Shown here: positions 45,498 to 56,577 of the stretch, one piece after another | Layout: each line of letters opens with the position of its first letter | Numbering within the stretch: the stretch's first letter is position 1 | Assembly: GCF_003573695.1 (NCBI RefSeq) | Contig: NC_039362.1 | Location: forward strand, 180,491,690-180,555,689 | Direction of reading: 5' to 3' | Length of the DNA stretch: 64,000 nucleotides | DNA from: Papaver somniferum | Taxonomy: Eukaryota; Streptophyta; Magnoliopsida; Ranunculales; Papaveraceae | Notes under the pieces: model-generated | The model's database searches: none | Told to the model about the DNA's origin: nothing | What the model saw: only the letters and a program-made list of their open reading frames with translations | Position numbers and translations under genes: made by a program

Positions 45498-46111
45498 TCC
45501 AGTAGATAAAATTTCTTAAAAACCCTTTTGTTCCTTTTGTATATATTTTGCTAATCCAATATGATCTCGGCTGAAATATGTTGGATTTTTTGCCTTGAAT
45601 AACGGAGTTTTAATCCTGCTTTCGCCGAAATCCGGTATTCTCTCTCCTTTTACTCTACTCAGCATGTCCCTTTCCATATGTTGCATTTTAATTCTTTCCA
45701 TATTTTGAAACATTGAGGACAATGTTTAGTTTAGGTTTGGGGGTATAGAGTAGATGCCACGATAATATGCTATAATTGAAAACGAACTCCTTCTTCTTTT
45801 TGAAAAAATTGAAAAATTCCAAAAAAAAATTAAAAAAAAATTGAAAAAAATCATAAAAATGGAGCTCATTTACCTTGAAATGCTGACTCTTGTGCAAATA
45901 TGTATTTTTATTAGGAGTCTTAGTCTAGATATTTAGGCACCCTGATTCTAGCACAATTCACATGGTGATAAGAAATTTGCACGCGCACGATCTACCAATA
46001 CATGTATGGCCTCGATCTTCAAGGTGTTGGATAGGAAGTTACGATTGCCAATCACTTTAGAATACTGAACGAAACTGGACTAGCTTGTTCTTTGGTTGGT
46101 TGGGATAGAAG

Positions 46112-46294
46112 GTGGAGGTTACATTAAGAAAGACAACCATCGAATTTAACTGGGTGCATCAAAAAGGGCTACCTCTTGCAAAGTGTCATGTAATNNNNNN
46201 NNNNNNNNNNNNNTGGAGGATACATTAAGAAAGACAACCATCGAATTTAACTGGGTGCATCAAAAAGGGCTACCTCTTGCAAAGTGTCATGTAA
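46112..46294 (+). repeat. 81-bp duplication on both sides of a 19-N gap
   Basis: The block starting ACATTAAGAAAGACAACCAT and ending AAAGTGTCATGTAAT is present at about 46118-46194 and 46219-46294 with the N run 46195-46213 between them. It looks like the same sequence entered twice by the assembler. Confidence 0.85.
46195..46213. other. Assembly gap (19 N)
   Basis: Short N run inside the 3' non-coding part of the Athila-like element, flanked by a duplicated block. Confidence 1.
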
Positions 46295-46336
46295 TTTTTG
46301 TTTCCTTTTGTACATATATCAATAGTGTATCATTTC

Positions 46337-46347
46337 AAAAAAAAAAA

Positions 46348-46423
<76 letters not shown>
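46337..46423 (+). repeat. Long poly(A) tract
   Basis: Eleven A, one C and 75 further A. Length is likely unreliable. The lysine-only open frame across it is not a gene. Confidence 0.9.
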
Positions 46424-46424
<1 letters not shown>

Positions 46425-47092
46425 GATGTATATATTCAGAAAAAAATATCAGAAAAATACCAAAAAATCAAGTATTTATCAATTCCATCATCTCTTGTTC
46501 TAAAAAATAAAAAGAGAGTAGTCAATGTAAATAAGAGTCATGTAAATAGTCATCTTTTGTTGTTTCATTGTAATAAGCAAGGAGGGTGTATGCCATTGAT
46601 GTACAACGCGAGTAATTGTGAAATACCTCCAACTCATTCACAATTCTCGTAAAGTCCGGACAGCTAGCTAGATTTCGACCTCAGTTCTTAGCCTGAGAAA
46701 CTATCTCTTGGTGATTAGTAGTCATGACTTCAGATCTTTCTTTACACATGTGTAGATACACTTTACACTCTTATCACATGTCCTTATTTGTTATCAGTGC
46801 TAGGATTGTGCCTTCGATAGCTAGATTGACATCTCCATTTTGTTGTGAGCTTAACTGTTTTGCACATGTCACGTTTGATGGAATCTGAGCTTATATTTTG
46901 ACCTAGAACTTTGTAGGTACGTTCTAATCAAACCTTCACGAGACTTCAACTCGTCCACTAGGGACACTTAGTGGTTTAAAAGGCTTAGTGCATACGCTAA
47001 ATGCATTCGAGAGACCAGCAACATTGGTATAGTTAGGATTTCCTTAGTTTTGTTTTACTTGAGGACAAGTAAAATTCAGGTTTGGGGGTATT

Positions 47093-49186
47093 TGATGAGT
47101 GCCAAATATTGTATATATTTATCCCTTTTTGTTGGCATGTTAACTCATCTTTTATGCATTAATTCTACATTTTATCTCATATTCTGTATTTTCATTGTTT
47201 TCAAGAATAAATATTTTTATTAATTAATTTTGCATTTTTAGGTAATAAATAAAGTTCGGATGAGTTGCGGAGCAAAAAGAGCAGAAAAGTGGTGAAAAGC
47301 CGGGAGAAATCACGCAAGGAAGCCGCGAAGAATGGTGCGCACAACCTCATTTTCTACACACAAAAACGCCTCCGTTCTCAGCCATCAGATCAGTTCTCAG
47401 AAGCATCCGACGGTCGCTGAGCATCAAAATCTGAAGTCTCTGCCAAGCACCACAGCGCTGAAATTCCAAGCCTTCAGATTAGATGGTAGTTGAATCCAAC
47501 GATCGCTCCCTTGCTGTTCATCAACGTTTGATATCTCCGCCTTACACTACAACACCTAACCCCATCTAGAGCCGTTAACTTCGTTGTATCAAAAAATCTG
47601 ACGGTCGCTACCAACCTCTTCAGGAGGAACCATCCGATCTACCTACTAGCTCCACATCCCACGGCTCATCCTCGCTGTTCATCCAATTTGATGAAGCCGC
47701 CTAACACCCTAGCAACCGAGCCTATACCAGCTAACCAAACACCCCCCTTCTCCCAAACCATCGAGCCCCTTTCTTCTCCACCATTACCCTGCTGCAAACC
47801 ACCTCTCCCTGCAACCGTACCACCACCTTCTTCACCTCCACTGTCACCACCACACCGCCACCAAACACCACCAAACCAACCCTAAACCTAAACCCATCAC
47901 TACTATCATCACCCCCTCTTTCTAGCCCCCTATTTGATTGATTTTTCTTCTCACCTTTCTCTGAAACCCTAGAAGAAAAATCAATCGATTAGGCGAGTCT
48001 AGAGTAGCAATTGGCGCGTGGGAATGGAGCAGGAGAGTCAGAGGAAGAATGGGTCGACGCATGGGGGAGAAATTGTGCCATAAAATTAGGTAATTTGAAA
48101 AACCTAATTTCACTGATTTTGGGAAAAATTTGGGGAAAACCCTAATTGGGTATTGGGTATAAATATGTAGTGTGGGATTTGTGTAAAAAGGATGCCTGGG
48201 TTAGCCAGTGTGTCCAGAACCAAGTTCTGTTTATGATCATTTGTTTGTTAATATTGTGTTCATGTGTAAATGTAATATCCTGTTGTGTTCTGTGTGTGAT
48301 TGTATTGTTCATGTTATGTTTGTGTTAACTAGTATGTTTGTATTGTTTCTACACATGATCCTGTAATTCCCCTGTTTAATTCACATGCTCTTATTTTGAG
48401 TCTTAATGTTTGACAACCATGAAGACTCCTAACTGCAACATGTTCTAATTCCCCACTAGGGTGAGAAGACAACTGAACCATGATGGTTAGCTATTAGGAT
48501 GGTTTTTGCTGAACTTAAAATAGCTTAGGCTAGTTAGACTCCTAAAAGCCCAACTGATTTGTGATTAGTGGTGCTGTAAGAAGACCACTAATGCTAGGGG
48601 TCAGTGGTGGCTCTAAGGAACTAATCAGCTACATTAGTTAGTAAGCCACTGCCTAGTTAGTCTGTGATTGGTTGTGCCTTAAACAGACAGCCAATACTAG
48701 GGGTTAGCTAAGGTTGTAAGGTTGGTTAACTAGACATATGACAAAAACTTAACCTAGGTGAACTAACTAGGTGAAGGGAATTCTCACCCATCTCCTTGCA
48801 CTCCCCATCCACAATTTCTTTCCCATGTTTTGTTTTGATTAAATTGTTCTTGAATTTTCTTTGTTTACTTCTCTTTCACTGCCTTTGGTTATTTGCTCAC
48901 TGTCTCTGCCCTTGGCTCACTGCCTTGGTCTTTCTCTTTGCTTCATTTTCATTGCTTCTGTAAATACCATTTTCACTGCCCCTGTAAACACCATCTTATT
49001 CATGTTTCATTGCTTTACTTCATTGCTCTGTCTCTTAACTTCACTGCCTGTCACTAGCTCAGACTAGCTAGAAAACTTCAATAGCTCCCTCCAAGTCCCT
49101 GTGGACAAACCTTTTCTTCCCATCACTAACTACAATTGATCCTGTGCACTTGCAGGTCAGTTTGTAGGTTCTTTCAAAACCCATCA
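47093..49186 (+). repeat. 3' LTR of the Athila-like element
   Basis: 2094 bp, nearly identical to 40496-42590, followed by target duplication ACAAC and then the resumed Copia integrase frame. Confidence 0.92.
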
Positions 49187-49191
49187 ACAAC

Positions 49192-49867
49192 ATTCAGAGC
49201 CTCAAAGCCATTAGAGATTCTTCATGCTGATTTATGTGGTCATATTACACCACAAACCCTTGCAAATAACAAATACATATTTGTTATTATAAATGACTTC
49301 TCAAGATATATGTGGTCTATTCTTATGAAAGAAAAGAGTGAAGTATTTGACAGATTCAAAGCTTTCAGAAATCTGATAGAAAAAGAGTTAAAATAAGAGG
49401 TCAAAATGCTTAGAACTGATAGAGGAGGAGAGTTCACTTCATTAGAGTTCAACAAGTTCTGTGATTCAAATGGAATCAAACGACAACTCACAGCACCATA
49501 TACACCACAACAAAACGGAGTGGTGGAGAGAAGAAACAGGACTCTAATGGAGATGACAAGAAGTTCTTTAAAGGCTATGCAGGTACCTAATTATCTATGG
49601 GGAGAAGTTGTACGACACTCCACATACCTAATAAACAGGATACCTACGAAAGCTCTGAAAGACATGACTTCATATGAAAGTTTGCGAAAGAGAAAACCAA
49701 ACATAGATCATTTAAGAGTGTTTGGTTGCAAAGCATACGCAAAAGTTGATTCTGCAACTCTTAAGAAACTGGATGATCGATCTCAGACTCTTGTGCATCT
49801 AGGAATTGAGCCTGGATCCAAAGCTTACAGATTATTCAATCCAATAACGAAAAGAGTAATAGTGAGT
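49192..49867 (+). pseudogene. Copia integrase part
   Basis: Continues the Copia frame after the Athila-like element: HADLCGHI (first catalytic Asp), NDFSRYMW, a TAA at 49394-49396, then RTDRGGEF (second Asp), TPQQNGVVERRNRT (catalytic Glu) and FGCKAYAKV. The DDE triad is complete, the frame is stopped once. At 49868 a CACTA transposon interrupts it; the reading VIVS resumes as RDVVFDE at 56578. Confidence 0.88.
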
Positions 49868-50699
49868 CACTACGGGAAAAATCATCATTGAAGACACAAG
49901 ATAAGAGTTGTAGTACCCCTACGACAACTCCATTTCATGCATTGTGGAACGGGGGTATTGTAGAAAGTCCAAGTTTTTCTACAATGGATGACAAGTGTTG
50001 TAAAGGGTGATGCGATTCATGGTTCGACAATAGTTTGTCAATGTTGTGATTCTCTTTCGATTTTTTTTGATAACCTAACACAACTCTTGCTTGTATTGTA
50101 GAACAATCGTGGACAGCATAAGTAGCATATCGTAGAAACATATACAACAACACTTACCAGTATTATGAATAATATTTGCACAACACTTGTATGAATTGTC
50201 GAACTATCTTGGACAACACAAACTTATGTTGTAAAGTAAATGAAAACTTTTTCACAATATCTGGCTTGTATAGTTGAAAACTGAAAGACAACATCTATTA
50301 ATATTGTGTATACTAGTGTCACTACACTTGCTAGAGTTGTAGAACATTCTGTCACAACCTTTGTCTTGTGTAGTCATAATATCTAACACAAAATCCCTAG
50401 AGGTTGTAATATTTGAAGTAACAACATTTGTTAGAAGTTGTGTGCATAAAACTATTTTGAAAAAAAAAAAAGATCATAGCTGAAATGGAATTTCAGAAAA
50501 TAATTCACTTTCACATTAACCTACCAGTGTAATACATTTACATTCATTCAAGTTAACCTGCCAGTGTTAAACACACATTCAAAATAATGGCAGTGATATA
50601 GATGTTTGGTTTCAAACCTCAGAAACCTCTCCTCAAATACATGTCCATCAGAAGTTTCAAGACTATCCCTCTCACTTCATGTTTAATTGAATCAAAATA

Positions 50700-50916
50700 C
50701 CTAATCAGATTTTTGCATTAAAAAAATAAGATCCTTGGAATCACTCTCATCAGAGCTATCATCATTGGGCTTTTCTTTCTTTTTGGCTGCAGGTGCAGGG
50801 CTTTCTTTGCTATGATAGCCTCGGCATGGCTTTCTTTGATGCCCAGATGTAGCAGCGTTTGTCCTCCGGGGAAAGCGCTGGTTCTGGGGAAAGTTTTTCA
50901 AGTTTTCTGCAAAAGG
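50700..50916 (-). pseudogene. Unidentified exon-like fragment in the CACTA
   Basis: After an acceptor-like TTTTGCAG near 50911 a frame reads NQRFPRRTNAATSGHQRKP and ends with a charged stretch AAKKKEKPNDDSSDESDS. The Lys/Asp/Ser tail is nucleolar-protein-like, but no family was recognised. Confidence 0.35.
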
Positions 50917-51157
50917 AACATAGGAGAATGATCTTAGTGAAACGCCAAATCAAATGACACCATATTTTCACTATCTCGAGGACAGACCAATACAATTATA
51001 GTTCTGATCTTTCCAAGTCAACTAGTAGATTAACCCTAATAAATCTAGAATCTGTTATTGGATTAGACTTTAAATCAATGACCCAGACAAAATAAAGATA
51101 AACATCACTACAAATAAGAAAAACTAGATACATAAATGTAAGGAAAGCATAACAGAC

Positions 51158-51308
51158 CTGAAGAGCGCGGCAAACATTATCAAACTCAGGATCAAATTAT
51201 GCTTCTCCTTCACAGTGACAAGCTCAAGGACAATGCGACAAGATTGGTCTTCAGGGTTGATTATAGGAAACGCAAGAGATCCACGAACTTCATGATCAAT
51301 CGCTCCAG
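51158..51308 (-). pseudogene. Captured exon of a NIN-like protein (NLP) gene
   Basis: Exon bounded by acceptor TTTTTAG and donor CAG|GTCTGT. It reads DHEVRGSLAFPIINPEDQSC then VLELVTVKEKHN, and after one missing T the next frame gives FDPEFDNVCRALQ. These blocks are typical of the GAF-like N-terminal domain of NLP (RWP-RK) nitrate-response transcription factors. The frameshift and lack of the other exons rule out function. Assignment is by recalled family pattern. Confidence 0.65.
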
Positions 51309-51600
51309 CTAAAAATTATAACAAGACAAGCCACACCCATTAAAGGATTGAACCAAATAAACAAATATATTCCACCAGTTTGAACTAGCTTAATAAACAA
51401 CAAAAATTCAACAATTTACAATGTAATTATTCACCAAATACACTAGATTATTTTCAGTGTTGCTAATCGCCAAATATATTCTCACAATGCATTCACATAG
51501 AACTAGAACACATGTCAGTGACCACTTCCTTCAGCTCTTACAAGTTTATGTCGGCATGTAGGTAATACATTCACGTAGATTTCACAAGTGGTGGATTGTT

Positions 51601-51672
51601 TCTTACCATTCTCATCGAACCCGGCTCTTAGAAATGTTTTACTGACAAAGCAATCACCATTCATGTACTGTT
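51601..51672 (-). pseudogene. Unidentified exon-like fragment joined to the RPS3a piece
   Basis: Directly after the RPS3a match ends, a frame reads YMNGDCFVSKTFLRAGFDEN and stops at a GTAAG donor near 51607. It is not ribosomal; it may be another captured exon. Family not recognised. Confidence 0.35.
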
Positions 51673-51911
51673 AAGATCACACGAGGAGGCCTGGTTTACC
51701 ATGACTTCAACCATCTTGCGACGAATCTGACAAAACAAAGTACATATGTTACCTATTTACACAAATGAATAACATGAAAAATATAAGAAAACATTGAAAT
51801 TGAAATATATAACTCCACTTGTCGGATCTGGATAGAGTGAGCATTACAGGTTCTCTTGACATGTTTCTCTCGCCTCTTGGTGAATCCAATACAGAACATC
51901 CTCAAGGTATC
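51673..51911 (-). pseudogene. Captured fragment of ribosomal protein eS1 (RPS3a), two exons and intron
   Basis: Exon 51911-51819 reads [20 protein letters not shown] then SIQIRQ and ends at a GT donor; after a 92-bp intron, exon 51726-51673 starts after TTTTGTCAG with IRRKMVEVMVNQASSCDL. These are consecutive blocks of eukaryotic eS1 (40S subunit, RPS3a/cyc07). The retained intron means capture was from DNA, not from processed mRNA. The match stops abruptly at CDL. Not a functional gene. Confidence 0.88.
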
Positions 51912-52087
51912 TGCAAATAGTATCTGCAAAAAATTAAAATAGAAGAAAAGACTCAATTTTCTGAAATGCGTGGGAGGCTCAATTTTAAGGACTCCGAAAT
52001 GGCTATAAATTTTAAATGGACATTCTATATTGAGTCTACTTACTTATGCATCAGCAAACAACTCCAACATTCTATACTTGAGTCTAC

Positions 52088-52577
<490 letters not shown>

Positions 52578-52599
52578 ATCAGCAACAAACCCATCTTTT

Positions 52600-53590
52600 A
52601 AATCCTCCATTTTCATCTCTCCATCTTACTTACATCTCTTGCATCTTCGTCTTGATCCATAACCTTGTGCTTTCGTGCTTATCACCGCTCTCATCTCAAA
52701 CCTATGATAATCACCATGCCTCTGCTAAGCTCAATTTCTTCTCGGATTCAATAGAAAACCCTAAATCTGAACCATTCTCTTTTGTTCATCTCCAACAATT
52801 TTTTTCTAACAGAATCGAGAACTTCTAAAGATGGAAGAATTGAGTTATGTGATGAAGATTTGAAGGAAACTTGAGTTAGGGCCGCCGTTGATTGTTACCG
52901 AGAAGAAATTTGGTTTTGTGTAACTTGAATCAGTGATGGGGTTGATTAGAATTTGGTTCAGATCTGGATTTGATAAGCTGCTACTATTGACTGTTGCGGA
53001 TGAGAGAAAGGGGGAGTTAAAGAGAGAGATTGAGAGAAAATGATGAAGAAGAGGGGTCGAGAGAAGAGCAGCGGTGGTGATGGAGCGCCGCCGTCATCTG
53101 TGGAGTAGAGGTGTTCTTCAGCGGTGGTGATTGAGAGAAAAACAGATAGGAATTAGGTTCGAGTGGTTGAAGGAGGGTTATGCTTCGGAAAAAAAAAAAG
53201 AAAGAAGAAAAGATTGAATCCGAATGAAAATCGTGGACGGTTGAGATTGTATTTGAGATGCTCATACGGATTAAGAAAAGATCTTGACGGTTGAGATTGT
53301 ATTTAGGATGCTCATGCGGATTGAGAAGTATGTGTTTCATTTTGTGCTAATACGAGCTCATGTATTCGGTTTGATTATCAACCTTCGACACGAAAAAAAT
53401 CCAAAAAAAATATGAATAAATGTAGCACATTCTTATCGACATTTTGATATAAAAAAATCCAAAAAATGTATAATATTAAAGTTGAAAAATAAGAAATCAA
53501 TCCGATAATTGGTGTGTTTCTTTGTGATTTTGTGCTTTCTCTTTGTGCTTCCGGTTTGAATTTCGACTAGTTACATAGGTCATGAAGTAA
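52600..53590. other. CACTA interior, unassigned
   Basis: Contains a 107-codon minus-strand frame (53340-53017) with no recognised domain and a near-duplicate phrase TTGAGATTGTATTTGAGATG / TTGAGATTGTATTTAGGATG with GCTCATACGGATT/GCTCATGCGGATT (about 53241 and 53289). Could be the 5' region of another captured gene. Confidence 0.4.
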
Positions 53591-53619
53591 TTTTGACTAG
53601 TCATACATGTCATGAAGTA

Positions 53620-53980
53620 GCTTTAGTTCACATTAATAGCATGATATATCATCGAAATCGATAAAAATGAAGCTCAATGTCGATTCAAACTTCAAATGTG
53701 GTATAACGACATACAAACTATGAACCAAGAAGCTCTGAGAGGGTTCTGACTTCAAACTTAGCATGATACATCATCAAAATCGATAAATATGAAGCTCAAT
53801 GTCGATTCGAACTTCAAACTTGGTATAATGGCCTATAATCTATGAACCACGAAGCTCTGAGAGGGTTCTGACTTCAAAATTAGCATGATACATCATCGAA
53901 ATTGATGAATATGAAGCTCAGTGTCGATCCAAACTTCAAGTTCGGTATAACGACTTACAAACTATGAACAAGAAGTCTGA
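53620..53980 (+). repeat. Tandem repeat of 121-122 bp, three units
   Basis: Units share GAAGCTCTGAGAGGGTTCTG, ACTTCAAACTTAGCATGATA and AAGCTCAATGTCGATTCGAA. Starts near 53729 and 53851, with flanking partial units. Confidence 0.85.
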
Positions 53981-53989
53981 AAGTCCAAA

Positions 53990-55775
53990 AAAACGATGAA
54001 TCCAACCATTTTACTGGTAAGATTCCATGGAAATATTCTACGAATACTTAAACACACACCAAACTTGGTAAGAACGATGAATCCATCCATTTACAGGTAA
54101 GATTCATTCGGAATATTCTACGAAACCTTAAACAAACCCTATTTCTGCACATTGGATGCAAACCAGACTCCGAGATCGAAACCTGGCAGCGAGTGGACTA
54201 CTCTAAGTCAGAAACTTGGTAAGAACGACGAATTCATCGATTTACAGGTAAGATTCCTTCGGAATATTCTACGAAACCTTAAACAAACCCTATTTCTACA
54301 TATTGTATGCATACAAGGCTCCGAGATCGAAACCTGGAAGCGAGTGGACTACTCTAAGTCAGAAACTTGGTAAGAACGACGAATCCATCGATTTACAGGT
54401 AAGATTCCTTCGGAATATTCTACGAAACCTTAAACAAACCCTATTTCTACATATTGTATGCATACAAGGCTTCGAGATCGAAACCTGGCCGTGAGTTGAC
54501 TACTCTAAGTCAGAAACTAGGTAAGAACGACGAATCCATCCATTTACAGGTAAGATTCCTTCGGAATATTCTACGAAACGTTATACAAACCCTATTTCTG
54601 CATATTAGATGCAAACCAGGCTCCGAGATCGAAACCTGGCCGCGAGTGGGCTACTCTAAGTCAGAAACTTGGTAAGAACGACGAATCCATCCATTTACAG
54701 GTAAGATTCCTGGGGAGTATTCTACGAAACCTTAAACAAACCATATTTCTCCATATTGTATGCAAACCAGGCTCCCACATCGAAATCTGGCCGGGAGTGG
54801 ACTACTATAAGTCAGAAACTTGGTAAGAACGATGAATCCATCCATTTGCAGGTAAGATTCCTTCGGAATATTCTACGAAACCTTAAACAAACCCTATTTA
54901 TGCATATTGGATGCAAACCAGGCTCCAAGATCGAAACCTGGCCGCGAGTGGACTACTAAGTCAGAAACTTGGTAAGAACGACGAATCCATCCATTTACAG
55001 GTAAGATTCCATCGAAATATTCTACGAAACCTTAAACAAACCCTATTTCTGCATATTGTATGCATACCAGGATCCGAGATCGAAACCTGGCCGTGAGTTG
55101 ACTACTATAAGTCAGAAACTTGGTAAGAACGACGAATCCATCTATTTACAGGTAAGATTCATTCGTCATATTCTACGAAACCTTAAAAAAACCGTATTTC
55201 TGCATATTGTATGCAAACCAGACTCCGAGATCGAAACCTGGCCGGGAGTAGACTACTATAAGTCAGAAACTTGGTAAGAACGACGAATTCATCCATTTAC
55301 AGATAATATTCCTTTGGAATATTCTACGAAACCTTAAACAAACCATATTTCTGCATATTGTATGCATACCAGGCTCCGAGATCGAAACCTGGCCAGGAGT
55401 GGACTACTCTAAGTCAGAAACTTGTTACGAACGACCAATTCATTTACAGGTAATATTCTTTCGGAATATTCTACGAAACCTTAAAAAAAACCCTATTTAT
55501 GAATATTGGATGCAAACCAGGCTCGGAGATCGAAACCTGGCTGCGAGTTGACTACTCTAAGTCAGAAACTTGGTAAGAACGACGAATCCATCAATTTACA
55601 GGTAAGATTCCTTCGGAATATTCTACGAAACCTTAAACAAACCCTATTTCTCCATATTGTATGCAAAACAGGCTCCGAGATCGAAACCTGGCCGTGAGTG
55701 GACTACTTTAAGTCGGAAACTTCGTAAGAACGACGAATCCATCCATTTACAAGTAAGATTCCTTCAGAATATTTT
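53990..55775 (+). repeat. Tandem array of 151-bp units, about 12 copies
   Basis: Unit landmarks: CCATTTACAGGTAAGATTCC, GGAATATTCTACGAAACCTT, AACAAACCCTATTTCTGCAT, GCTCCGAGATCGAAACCTGG, GACTACTCTAAGTCAGAAAC, TTGGTAAGAACGACGAATCC. Starts at about 54091, 54241, 54392, 54543, 54694, 54847, 54997, 55147, 55297, 55444, 55597 and 55749; a truncated unit at 54009. Open frames across it (such as 54152-54373) come from the repeat itself, since 151 is not a multiple of three and no unit sequence is a known protein. Confidence 0.92.
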
Positions 55776-55879
55776 GCGGCTTAGTCACCTGAGCATTTTT
55801 TTTTGACATTATATTTTGTTTCACAACTCTTATAAAGGGTTATCTTAAAATTAGTATATTAAAGAACCACAAACTTGAC

Positions 55880-56290
55880 AGAACTTGTGATAGTGTAGGA
55901 ATGGTTAGTGGTGTAGACTTTCATGCAGGAGGCTGAGGATCAAATCCCCCCATCCTCATTTCTGCCAACGTTCTATATTTTTACTTTAACAACACTTATA
56001 AGTGTTGTTATGCATTTTTATTAAGAAAAAAAAACAACCAAAACTTGTGAACGGTAAGGATGGTTGATGAGCTAGACTTCCATGAAGTAGATTCATGTTC
56101 GAATCTCCCTTCTAATCTCATTTTTTCCAACATTCTATATTTTTACTTCAACAACACTTATAAGTGTTGTTATACGTTTTTATTAAAAAAAAAAGAAAAG
56201 AAAAAACAAAACTTGTGAACTGTAAGGATGGTTGATGAGCCAGACTTCCATGCAGTAGGTTCATGTTCGAATCTCCCCTCTAACACTATT
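55880..56290 (+). repeat. Three units of about 165 bp with B-box-like motif near the right end of the CACTA
   Basis: Units begin AACTTGTGA at about 55883, 56042 and 56211. Each has GGATGGTTGATGAGCCAGAC or a variant, a B-box-like GTTCGAATC (GATCAAATC in the first), and the first two end in a palindrome. They look like remnants of a tRNA-derived sequence amplified in the subterminal region. Confidence 0.6.
55988..56009. repeat. Perfect palindrome, first copy
   Basis: Core ACAACACTTATAAGTGTTGT, 22 bp in total with one more A/T pair. The second copy is at 56150-56171. Confidence 0.9.
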
Positions 56291-56577
56291 TTTCATCATC
56301 ATATTTTGGTGTTCTTCAACAAATCTTGTGAAAATTGTGATAGGCTTAGTCACTACCTTTATGGAACAGAGTTGTTATAGCTAAATGTCGTCACAACGTT
56401 TTTGCTTAAGGAGTTGTCGTTTGTTTTCTTAGCGCAACCCCTTGTTTCTAAGGGTTGGCAGTGATGATATACGACAACTCTTCCTTTGAAACCAGTTGTA
56501 AAACATATGACTTTCTACGATGTTTAGCGAAGAGTTGTAAATCTCCAGTTGTAGATGTATATTTTCCCGTAGTGAGT

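Larger units (their letters stand above)
40496..49186 (+). mobile_element. Athila-like non-autonomous LTR element nested in the Copia element
   Basis: LTRs 40496-42590 and 47093-49186, TGATG...CATCA ends, 5-bp target duplication ACAAC (40491-40495 and 49187-49191). About a dozen differences over 2.09 kb (roughly 99.5% identity): young. The primer site matches tRNA-Asp (TGGCGCCGCTGCCGGGG), as in Athila-type Ty3/Gypsy elements. The 4.5-kb interior has a single gag-like acidic ORF and no protease, RT or integrase; the purine tract GGTTTGGGGGTATT precedes the 3' LTR. A solo LTR of the same family sits at 15703. Confidence 0.9.

Noticed and set aside
46183..46510. Poly-lysine open frames
   Set aside because: Produced by the long A tract and an N gap; no coding meaning.
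54152..55697. Series of 60-73 codon frames with repeated sequence
   Set aside because: Come from the 151-bp tandem units; the unit length shifts frame each time and no family matches.
55895..55975. True tRNA gene
   Set aside because: B-box core is present but T-stem and acceptor stem do not pair properly, and the A box is weak.
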